Assembly (NCBI RefSeq): GCF_014191875.1
Contig: NZ_JACHXD010000006.1
Coordinates: 146,955-210,954, forward strand
From: Pseudoduganella violacea
GTDB lineage: Bacteria > Pseudomonadota > Gammaproteobacteria > Burkholderiales > Burkholderiaceae_D
Length of the DNA stretch: 64,000 nt
Direction: 5' to 3'
The notes under the pieces are model-generated. The model worked only from the letters and a program-made list of their open reading frames with translations. It was not told the origin of the DNA and did not search any database. The translations under genes and the position numbers were made by a program. Below, piece after piece: positions 29,583 to 36,606 of this stretch (its first letter is position 1; each line of letters begins with the position of its first letter).

Positions 29583-30527
29583 GTGAGCACTACCCTGACT
29601 ACTTATCAAGCGCCGGCACTGGATAAAGTGCGCATCCTGGTCGTGGGCGACGTCATGTTGGACCGCTACTGGTTCGGCGATGTCGGCCGCATCTCGCCGG
29701 AAGCGCCGGTGCCCATCGTGCGCATCGAGAAGCGCGAAGCGCGCCTGGGCGGCGCCGCCAACGTGGCGCGCAATGCCGCCGCGCTGGGCGCGCACGCCGG
29801 CCTGCTGGGCGTGGTCGGCGCCGACGAAGCCGGGGCTGAAGTCGAGCACCTGCTGCACGGCGGCGGCATCCACAGTTACCTGAAGCGCGACGAAGCCATC
29901 TCCACCATCATCAAGCTGCGCGTGATCGGCCGCCAGCAGCAGATGCTGCGCATCGATTTCGAGGAAGCGCCGAGCGACTCCGTGCTGCGCAATAAGCTGA
30001 TGCAGTACAAGACCCTGCTGCCGGACTACGATGTGATCGTGCTGTCCGACTACGCTAAGGGCAGCCTGGTGAACGTGGCCGACATGATTGCCTCGGCCCG
30101 CGCCGAAGGCAAGGTGGTGATGGTCGACCCCAAAGGCGACGACTTCTCGCGCTATGCCGGCGCCACCGTGCTGACCCCGAACAAATCGGAATTCAAGCGC
30201 ATCGCCGGCAGCTGGTCGAGCGAGGAGCAGCTGACCACCAAGGCGCAGAACCTGCGCCAGGAACTGCGTCTGGACGCGCTGCTGCTGACCCGTTCGGAAG
30301 AGGGCATGACCCTGTACACCGAAAACGATACATTCCACATGCCGGCCGACGCGCGCGAAGTGTTCGACGTGTCCGGCGCCGGCGACACGGTGATCGCCAC
30401 CATGGCCGCCATGCTGGGCGCGGGCGTAAGCTGGCAGGAAGCCGTGCAGACGGCCAACCGCGCCGGCGGCATCGTGGTCGGCAAGCTGGGCACGGCCACC
30501 GTCACGCGCGAAGAGCTGTTCGGCTAA
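29583..30527 (+). CDS. rfaE1: D-glycero-beta-D-manno-heptose-7-phosphate kinase (RfaE domain I)
   Basis: Ribokinase-family (PfkB) enzyme of 314 residues that phosphorylates heptose-7-phosphate at C1 for LPS inner-core heptose. Motifs include VVGDVMLDRYWFGDVGRISP, RLGGAANVARNAAALG, VMVDPKGDDFSRYAGATVL and the catalytic DVSGAGDTVIATMA. The adenylyltransferase half of bifunctional HldE is absent, as in other betaproteobacteria with split genes. The start is GTG at 29583, set by GAGG; the frame is open upstream within lapB. A terminator follows, and hldD is not next to it. Confidence 0.94.
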   Translation: MSTTLTTYQAPALDKVRILVVGDVMLDRYWFGDVGRISPEAPVPIVRIEKREARLGGAANVARNAAALGAHAGLLGVVGADEAGAEVEHLLHGGGIHSYLKRDEAISTIIKLRVIGRQQQMLRIDFEEAPSDSVLRNKLMQYKTLLPDYDVIVLSDYAKGSLVNVADMIASARAEGKVVMVDPKGDDFSRYAGATVLTPNKSEFKRIAGSWSSEEQLTTKAQNLRQELRLDALLLTRSEEGMTLYTENDTFHMPADAREVFDVSGAGDTVIATMAAMLGAGVSWQEAVQTANRAGGIVVGKLGTATVTREELFG

Positions 30528-30547
30528 GCGCCACTGGCTTTCTTGAT

Positions 30548-30579
30548 AAAACCCGCAAGTTTCCGCTTGCGGGTTTTTT
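30548..30579 (+). terminator. Intrinsic terminator after the heptose kinase gene
   Basis: AACCCGCAAG and CGCTTGCGGGTT form a 10-bp stem with a short loop followed by TTTTTT. It closes the long serC to rfaE block. Confidence 0.92.
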
Positions 30580-30697
30580 CTATGCGCATGCAAGCTTGAG
30601 CAAGCGCAAACATTCACTGTCAACCAAGACGCCGGCGGCCCGTTAAAGAAGGCACAAGGCGAGCGCGCCTTGCCAATCACCCTAACGGAGGAATGAC

Positions 30698-31171
30698 ATG
30701 TTCAAGAAACTCATGCTGGCAGTTGCAACCCTGATTGCAACGATGGGCTTTGCGTTCGCCCAGGTCGACGTCAACAAAGCCGATCAGGCCGCGCTGGACA
30801 GCGTGAAGGGTCTGGGCCCGGCCAAAACCAAGGCCATTCTGGACGAGCGTAACAAGAACGGCGAATTCAAGGACTGGGCCGATCTGGAAAAACGCGTGAA
30901 AGGCATTGGCGCCAAGAGCGCCGCGAAGCTGTCCGAAGCCGGCCTGCAAGTGAACGGCAAAGCGCTGGACGGCGCCGCCGCCAAACCGGCCGCCGACAAA
31001 GCCGCCAAGGCCGATAAGGCAGGCAAAGCCGAAGCCAAGGCGGACGCCAAGGCGGACGCCAAGGCGGACATGAAAGCCGACAAGGCGGAAAAAGCCGCCA
31101 AGCCAGCCGACATGAAAGCGGCTGACGCCGGCAAAGCTGCCGACGCCAAAAAAGATCCCGCCAAGAAATAA
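30698..31171 (+). CDS. ComEA-like helix-hairpin-helix protein with Ala/Lys/Asp-rich tail
   Basis: The 157-residue exported protein has a signal peptide of about 21 residues and a helix-hairpin-helix domain (VDVNKADQAALDSVKGLGPA and KGIGAKSAAKL) as in ComEA, the periplasmic DNA receptor for natural transformation. After residue 90 it becomes a low-complexity tail dominated by A, K and D, with tandem ADAKADAKAD units. The tail is unlike classical ComEA. DNA binding is plausible from the HHH domain; the tail may bind DNA or the wall. An AACGGAGGA site precedes the start. Confidence 0.85.
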   Translation: MFKKLMLAVATLIATMGFAFAQVDVNKADQAALDSVKGLGPAKTKAILDERNKNGEFKDWADLEKRVKGIGAKSAAKLSEAGLQVNGKALDGAAAKPAADKAAKADKAGKAEAKADAKADAKADMKADKAEKAAKPADMKAADAGKAADAKKDPAKK

Positions 31172-31191
31172 GCCGTACCCGCCCCACCAAG

Positions 31192-31217
31192 AACCCGGAC
31201 TTGCTCCGGGTTTTTTT
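31192..31217 (+). terminator. Intrinsic terminator after the ComEA-like gene
   Basis: AACCCGGA pairs with TCCGGGTT across a 5-nt loop and is followed by seven T residues, 20 bp beyond the stop codon. Confidence 0.9.
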
Positions 31218-31290
31218 AGCCCTACGGCCGAGCCCGTGTCCACCATGGGGTCTGACCCCAAGGTGGACACGGACTGAGCTGTGGTGCGGC

Positions 31291-33057
31291 TCAGGTGTTG
31301 ACGGGTTGGGTGGCGAGGAAGGCGTGGATCTGGGAAACGACGGCGGCGCCTTCGCCGACCGCGGCGGCGACGCGCTTGGTGGAACCGGCGCGCACGTCGC
31401 CGATGGCGAAGACGCCGGGGACGCTGGTTTCGAGCGCGGCGCGCTGTGGCTTCTCGGGCGGGCGGGCGCCCTGTTCGAGCTTGGCGCGGCATTCACCTTT
31501 GTTCACGTCGAAGCCGGTGCGGATGAATCCTTGCTCATCTACCTCGACGCCGCAGTCGTGTAGCCAGGCGGTGTTGGGGTCGGCGCCGATGAAGAGGAAG
31601 ACGTGGCAGACATCGTGGTGGAATTCCTGGCCCGTGTCGTTGCAGCGGAAGCTGACCTGGCGCAGGCCTTCCTCATCGCCTTCGAGCGCCGTGATTTCGG
31701 TGTGCGTGTGCAGCTCGATGTTCGGCGTGGCCTTGATGCGGTCGATCAGGTAAGTGGACATGGTGGCCTTCAGGCCATCGCCGCGGATCACCATATGCAC
31801 CTTGGCCGCATGGGCGGAGAGGAAGACGGCGGCCTGTCCGGCCGAGTTGCCGCCGCCGACCAGCACCACTTCCGACGATTTGCACAGATTCGCTTCGATG
31901 CGCGAAGCCCAGAAGAACACGCCCTTGCCTTCGAACTGCGCCACATTGTGCAGGGCGGGGCGGCGGTAGCGCGCGCCGCAGGACAGCACCACGCTGCGCG
32001 CCTTGACCTGCTTGCCGTCGGCCAGCTCGATGCGCAGCGGATACTGGTCGCACAAGAGGCGCATGGCCGGCGCGGGAATCGCCACTTCGACGCCGAATTT
32101 CTGCGCCTGCACGAAGGCGCGGCCGGCCAGCGCGCCGCCGGAAATCCCGGTGGGGAAGCCCAGGTAGTTTTCGATGCGGGCGCTGGCGGCGGCCTGGCCG
32201 CCGAAGGCGTGGTTTTCCAGGGCCAGCACCGACAAGCCTTCCGAGCCGGCATACACGGCCGTCGCCAAGCCGGAAGGGCCTGCGCCGACCACGATCACAT
32301 CCCAGACTTTTTCCTCATCCAGCTCGGGCAGCATGCCGAGGCAGCGCCCCATCTCGGCATTGCCCGGATTCTTTTTCACCGTGCCGTCCGGGCACACCAC
32401 CAGCGGCCAGTCCTCGGCCTTGGGCTGGTAGTACTCGACCAGCGCGGCGGCCTGCTGGTCCAGGTTCGGATCGAGCAGGGAATGCGGATGGCCATTACTG
32501 GTCAAGAAGCTTTGCAGCGTATGCAGCGAGGCATGGCCGGCCGGCGCCACAAGCAGCGGCCCGCCCGAATTCAGTTCGATCAGGCCGACGCGGCGCAGGA
32601 TCAGGGCGCGCACAATGCGTTCGCCCAGCTCGGCCTCGGCGATCACCAGGGCGCGCAGATTCTCGGGTGGGATCACCAGCACTTCCACTTCGCCCACGGC
32701 GTGGGCATTGACCAGCGAAGGACGGCCCGCCAGCTGCGCCACCTCGGCCGTGAATTCGCCGGGGCCATGTTCTACCAGCAGGGCCGAATTGCCCAGGCCA
32801 TCGTAGCGGTTGATCGCCACGATGCCCGACAGCGTGACGAGCATGCCATAGCTGGTGTGGCCCGCTTCCAGGATGCGCACGCCATTGGCATAGGTGCGCA
32901 CGGTGCCGAAGCGGTGCAGGCGTTTCAGCTCCTGCGCCGTGAGCACGGGATTCGATTGGTGGCGGCGCGATTCCAGATTTTGCAGGCTGGGCGAAACCGG
33001 CTCGTCGCGGTTCGCTTCGGGTACAAATTCCTGTGGGGTCAGCTGCATATTGGCCAT
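31291..33057 (-). CDS. cNMP-binding / thioredoxin-reductase-like FAD-dependent oxidoreductase
   Basis: The 588-residue protein has three parts. A cyclic-nucleotide-binding-like domain fills residues 40-165. A short thioredoxin-like linker lies at about 170-240 (LQSFLTSNGHPHSLLDPN). A pyridine-nucleotide oxidoreductase follows, with FAD motif VGAGPSGLATAVYAG (residues 257 on), NADP motif VVLVGGGNSAGQAAVFLS and the FAD-closing GVFAIGDVRAGSTKRVA. Thioredoxin reductase would carry a CxxC pair after the FAD region; here the place reads VLSCGARYRRP with a single Cys, so it is not a classical TrxR. The substrate is unknown. It is convergent with the ComEA-like gene. Confidence 0.88.
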   Translation of the reverse strand: MANMQLTPQEFVPEANRDEPVSPSLQNLESRRHQSNPVLTAQELKRLHRFGTVRTYANGVRILEAGHTSYGMLVTLSGIVAINRYDGLGNSALLVEHGPGEFTAEVAQLAGRPSLVNAHAVGEVEVLVIPPENLRALVIAEAELGERIVRALILRRVGLIELNSGGPLLVAPAGHASLHTLQSFLTSNGHPHSLLDPNLDQQAAALVEYYQPKAEDWPLVVCPDGTVKKNPGNAEMGRCLGMLPELDEEKVWDVIVVGAGPSGLATAVYAGSEGLSVLALENHAFGGQAAASARIENYLGFPTGISGGALAGRAFVQAQKFGVEVAIPAPAMRLLCDQYPLRIELADGKQVKARSVVLSCGARYRRPALHNVAQFEGKGVFFWASRIEANLCKSSEVVLVGGGNSAGQAAVFLSAHAAKVHMVIRGDGLKATMSTYLIDRIKATPNIELHTHTEITALEGDEEGLRQVSFRCNDTGQEFHHDVCHVFLFIGADPNTAWLHDCGVEVDEQGFIRTGFDVNKGECRAKLEQGARPPEKPQRAALETSVPGVFAIGDVRAGSTKRVAAAVGEGAAVVSQIHAFLATQPVNT

Positions 33058-33167
33058 GATGGCTCCATCTGGTGTTTTAGGTGAAAAGCAAATATCGATA
33101 TGACCGGAAGTCTATCCGATTGTGCTATGTTTTGCTTTCAATTCACCTTCATCTTGAAAGGATATAC

Positions 33168-33710
33168 ATGCCCGCCATCCGCGCCGCCGAAGCTGCCGAC
33201 CTGCCTGTTTTTTTCGACTATCTGAATGAACATTTGTCCGGCAATGGCGGCAATGGCGCGCCGCTGTTTCAGCCCATGGCGCGCGGCAGTATTTTCCCGG
33301 ACGAGAAGCGGGCGGGCTTTGCGCAAGGCTTGGCGACGGCGCTCGACCAGCCGGGCTGGCGCCGTCTGTGGCTGGCCGAAGGCGAGAACGGCATTCTCGG
33401 TCATATCGATCTGCGCGCGCGGCCGGAAGGCGCGGCGCGCCACCGCTGCCTGTTGGGCATGGGCGTGCACGAGCAGGCGCGCCGCTGCGGGCTGGGCATG
33501 GCCCTGCTCGACGTGGCCATTGCCTGGGCCGGCGAGAGCGCGCGGCTGGAATGGGTGGACCTGGAAGTGCTGGGTGCGAATGGGCCGGCGCGTGCCCTGT
33601 ACCGCAAGCGTGGCTTCGTGCAGACGGGCGAAATGCCCGACCTGTTCCGCATCGACGGCGAACGCCTGGCGTATATCTATATGAGTTTGGCTTTGTCCGC
33701 CGAGCGATAG
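33168..33710 (+). CDS. GNAT-family N-acetyltransferase
   Basis: Acetyltransferase of 180 residues. The acetyl-CoA region is LLGMGVHEQARRCGLGMALLD (shortened: V..QARRCGLGMALL) and the C-terminal motif is LEVLGANGPARALYRKRGFV. The start at 33168 is set by GAAAGGATATAC and begins the GNAT fold at MPAIRAAEAADLP; the frame is open upstream through the promoter region it shares with the divergent oxidoreductase. Its substrate, a small amine or a protein N-terminus, cannot be told. Confidence 0.9.
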   Translation: MPAIRAAEAADLPVFFDYLNEHLSGNGGNGAPLFQPMARGSIFPDEKRAGFAQGLATALDQPGWRRLWLAEGENGILGHIDLRARPEGAARHRCLLGMGVHEQARRCGLGMALLDVAIAWAGESARLEWVDLEVLGANGPARALYRKRGFVQTGEMPDLFRIDGERLAYIYMSLALSAER

Positions 33711-33761
33711 GACGCGACTGCGATTAAAATGGCTATTTTGGCGAACCAAATCTGAACGAAG

Positions 33762-34664
33762 ATGGCTTATAAGACAATTGCCGATACGATCGGCAACACC
33801 CCGCTGGTGCAGCTGGTACGCATCCCTGGCGCCGAGGCGGCGGCGCGCAACAATATCATCCTGGGTAAACTGGAAGGCGACAATCCGGCCGGCTCGGTCA
33901 AGGACCGCGCCGCCATGTCCATGCTGCGCCGGGCCGAAGAGCGCGGCGACATCAAGCCGGGCGACACCCTGATCGAAGCGACCAGCGGCAATACCGGCAT
34001 CGCGCTGGCGATGGCGGCGGCCATCCGCGGCTACAAGATGCTGCTGCTGATGCCGGAAAACCTGAGCGAAGAACGGCGCCAGAGCATGGCGGCCTACGGC
34101 GCGCAAATCATCCTGACGCCACGTACCGGCGGCATGGAGTATGCGCGCGATATGGCCGAGCAGATGCAGAAGGACGGCAAGGGCGTCATCCTCGACCAGT
34201 TCGGCAACGCCGACAATCCGCGCGCCCACTACGAAGGCACGGGGCCGGAAATCTGGCGCGATACGCAAGGCCGCATCACGCACTTCGTCAGCGCCATGGG
34301 CACCACCGGCACCATCATGGGCGTGTCGCAGTATCTGAAGGAGCAGAACGCGGATGTGCGCATCATTGGCGCCCAGCCGGAAGAAGGATCGCAGATTCCA
34401 GGCATCCGCAAATGGCCGGAAGCCTATATGCCGAAAATTTTCGACAAGGCGCGCGTCGATCAGGTGGAGTATGTGACGCAGGCGGCGGCGGAGCGCATGG
34501 CGCGTCGTCTGGCGGCGGAGGAGGGCATCTTCTGCGGCATCTCGGCAGCCGGCGCCTGTGAAATTGCACTGCGTGTGTCGCAGACCGTGGAGAACGCCAC
34601 CATCGTGTTCATCGTCTGCGATCGCGGCGACCGCTATTTATCCACGGGCGTGTTCCCGGCATAA
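33762..34664 (+). CDS. cysM: Cysteine synthase B (O-acetylserine sulfhydrylase)
   Basis: PLP enzyme of 300 residues that makes cysteine from O-acetylserine and sulfide or thiosulfate. The N-terminal DTIGNTPLVQLVRIPG, the Lys in NPAGSVKDRAAMSML, the substrate loop EATSGNTGIALAMAAA and the phosphate-binding GTTGTIMGVS are all present. CysM-type length and the C-terminal GIFCGISAAGACEIAL are normal. Related genomes usually place cysM after rfaE-hldD; here three unrelated genes intervene. Confidence 0.96.
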   Translation: MAYKTIADTIGNTPLVQLVRIPGAEAAARNNIILGKLEGDNPAGSVKDRAAMSMLRRAEERGDIKPGDTLIEATSGNTGIALAMAAAIRGYKMLLLMPENLSEERRQSMAAYGAQIILTPRTGGMEYARDMAEQMQKDGKGVILDQFGNADNPRAHYEGTGPEIWRDTQGRITHFVSAMGTTGTIMGVSQYLKEQNADVRIIGAQPEEGSQIPGIRKWPEAYMPKIFDKARVDQVEYVTQAAAERMARRLAAEEGIFCGISAAGACEIALRVSQTVENATIVFIVCDRGDRYLSTGVFPA

Positions 34665-34671
34665 ATCAGCA

Positions 34672-34715
34672 GAGCGCCACCCCCTTCCCCTGGATAAGGG
34701 GGAGGGTGCTTGCTC
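34672..34715. terminator. Hairpin between convergent genes, possible bidirectional terminator
   Basis: GAGC..CACCCCCTT on the left and AAGGGGG AGGGTG..GCTC on the right form an imperfect long stem between cysM and the convergent HTH gene. No clear T-run follows on either side, so the terminator role is tentative. Confidence 0.35.
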
Positions 34716-34723
34716 AACCAAGC

Positions 34724-35059
34724 TTATTCAGCTTTTGGGCTTTCGCCTTCTTTTGGTTTGAACTGTTTGTCGCTGATGCGGAACTTGTTGCGGCGGTCGC
34801 CCATCAAGTAACGCAGGTCACGGATACTCAGATCGCTCACCTCGTGCATGCGGATCAGCAGCGAAGCACCCACCGGCAGGCGGTGGTGGCGGATTTTGCT
34901 GATGACCGGTGGCGCCACTTCCAATGCGCGCGACAGGGCGGCATCGTTTTTCAGACGCAGGTTTTCGATCAGGGTATCCAGCAGGCGGTTAGGGTTGTAC
35001 TGCAGCAGATCGTCGCCTTCCGACTCGCTATTCATATCAATACCGACTTGGTTTGTCAT
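34724..35059 (-). CDS. Small HTH (Cro/CI-like) regulatory protein
   Basis: The 111-residue soluble protein has a core, LIENLRLKNDAALSRALEVA followed by PPVISKIRHHRLPVG, that fits a Cro/CI-type helix-turn-helix, followed by MHEVSDLSIRDLRYLMGDRR. The N- and C-terminal ends are polar. Similar proteins occur in Oxalobacteraceae, but I know no function. An AAGGAACAG precedes the ATG. The unusually AT-rich 420-bp region upstream suggests a regulated promoter. Confidence 0.78.
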   Translation of the reverse strand: MTNQVGIDMNSESEGDDLLQYNPNRLLDTLIENLRLKNDAALSRALEVAPPVISKIRHHRLPVGASLLIRMHEVSDLSIRDLRYLMGDRRNKFRISDKQFKPKEGESPKAE

Positions 35060-35478
35060 GTCGTCTGTTCCTTGTAAAGTTGTCCTGCAGGGTGAAACAC
35101 TCGGAGCTCATCTTGCTGCGTTAATGTTCTTCCTTCACCGAGGAACGAATTCACACACGGACGGATTCCGGGATAACAAGTTTCATAATATATACACAAT
35201 TGTACAACATCAGGGTAGCTCGTACTTAAAAGCAACAAAAAATAGCATATTGCTCTCAAGTGCGTTGTCCTATCGCAACATTGTGTGAGAATTCTACCGC
35301 AATTTTTGTGATAAGGTAATGCAAGTCATGATTTGCAAATTGTGCAACATTGATTATAAGGCAGTAAATGCCGAATCGCCGCACGATGACATCCGTGCGG
35401 CAATTGCTTTTAACCTGCTATTGTTTCTATTGCACAATACATGCTGCAAAGAAATATATCAAGACTCTTTACTCTTCC
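35060..35478. other. AT-rich intergenic region without a convincing gene
   Basis: This 419-bp stretch is much lower in GC than its surroundings and contains several TATAAT-like and TTGCAA/TTGTGCAA runs. The short open frames in it have no ribosome-binding site or protein-like composition. It is the likely promoter and regulatory region of the HTH gene at 34724-35059; on the other side it borders only the 3' end of mltB. Confidence 0.5.
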
Positions 35479-36606
35479 TTACAACTCTTTCCGGCTCAGG
35501 CTCACGGCCCGTCCGAGCTCCACCACCGACATGGCATAGAAGTAGCTTCGGTTGTATTGCGTGATGGCGTAGAAATTCGGCGTGCCGACCCAGTATTCGG
35601 TTGGATCGGAGCCGTTCTGCAAGTCCACCAAGCCATACAGCATGCCTTCCGGTAAGGACGAGGTGGTGACGACGCCGGCCGTGGACAAGTCTTCGCGCCG
35701 GTATTTCGCTTCCAGGCCCTGGTTCACGTAAGCTTCCCAGGCACGGCTGGGTGAAACGCGCGCCGTGTAGACCAGCGGGCCGGCCTGTTCGCGCTGCCAG
35801 CCGTGGCCGACCAGGAAGGCGGCCACGCTGCCGATGGCGTCGCCGGGCGAGTTGCGCAGGTCGACCTTGCCGTCGCCGTCGAAATCGACGGCGTATTTCG
35901 CGATATTGCCGGGCATGAATTGCGGCAGGCCGACGGCGCCGGCATAGGAGCCGAGCAGGGCGAACGGATCGCTGCCGGTGCTGCGCGCATACAGCAGGGT
36001 CGCTTCGAGCTCGCTGCGGAAGAAGGCCATGCGCGCTTCGCGGTTGGGCGCCAGCGGATAGGCGAAGGCCAGCGTGGTCAGCACGTCCATCACGCGGAAG
36101 CGGCCGGTGTCGCGGCCGTAAATGGTTTCCACGCCAAGAATGCCGACAATGACTTCGGCCGGCACGCCATACTGCGATTCGGCGCGCGCCAGCGTGTCGC
36201 GGTGCTGGTTCCAGAAGGCCACGCCGGCATTGATGCGGATCGGTTCGATAAAGCGGCTGCTGTAGGCATGCCAATTCTTCGGCTTGCCCGGCGGCGCCGG
36301 CTTCACCAGCTGCACGGCGGCATCCACATAGCGCACTTGTTGCAGCATGGCGTCCAGCTCCTTGCGCTCGAAGCCGTGCTTGCTCACCATGTCATCGAGG
36401 AATTGTTGCACTTCCTTCCATTGGCCGAAATTCACGAATTCGCCGGTGTAATCGATGCCGGGCGCCTTTTTGGCGACCACGGCCTTGGCGGCTTTTTTGA
36501 CCTTCTTGCTTTGCGCGGCCAGCAGTTCGGCCGGGACCAGGGCGGCGGCGGCCACGGCGGCGGCCAGCAAGGACAGGGCCAGGATACGGGGTTTGGAAAA
36601 TTTCAT
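35479..36606 (-). CDS. mltB: Membrane-bound lytic murein transglycosylase B
   Basis: Peptidoglycan-cleaving enzyme of 375 residues. A signal sequence (residues 1-31, no clear lipobox Cys, so probably soluble rather than a lipoprotein) and a Lys-rich stretch are followed by the SLT_2 domain: VPAEVIVGILGVETIYGRDT with catalytic Glu, then MLPQFMPGN-like GLPQFMPGNIAKYAVDFDGD, DLRNSPGDAIGSVAAFLVGH and a C-terminal PNFYAITQYNRSYFYAMSV. It cleaves MurNAc-GlcNAc with formation of the 1,6-anhydro end. Its start overlaps the transglutaminase gene's stop by 4 bp. Confidence 0.93.
   Translation of the reverse strand: MKFSKPRILALSLLAAAVAAAALVPAELLAAQSKKVKKAAKAVVAKKAPGIDYTGEFVNFGQWKEVQQFLDDMVSKHGFERKELDAMLQQVRYVDAAVQLVKPAPPGKPKNWHAYSSRFIEPIRINAGVAFWNQHRDTLARAESQYGVPAEVIVGILGVETIYGRDTGRFRVMDVLTTLAFAYPLAPNREARMAFFRSELEATLLYARSTGSDPFALLGSYAGAVGLPQFMPGNIAKYAVDFDGDGKVDLRNSPGDAIGSVAAFLVGHGWQREQAGPLVYTARVSPSRAWEAYVNQGLEAKYRREDLSTAGVVTTSSLPEGMLYGLVDLQNGSDPTEYWVGTPNFYAITQYNRSYFYAMSVVELGRAVSLSRKEL

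Noticed and set aside
30980..31130. Possible CRISPR-like or tandem-repeat array
   Set aside because: The repeats are in-frame codons for Ala, Lys and Asp inside a coding tail, with no spacer structure.
35319..35564. 81-codon open frame in the AT-rich gap
   Set aside because: No Shine-Dalgarno, overlaps mltB antisense and has no protein-like pattern.
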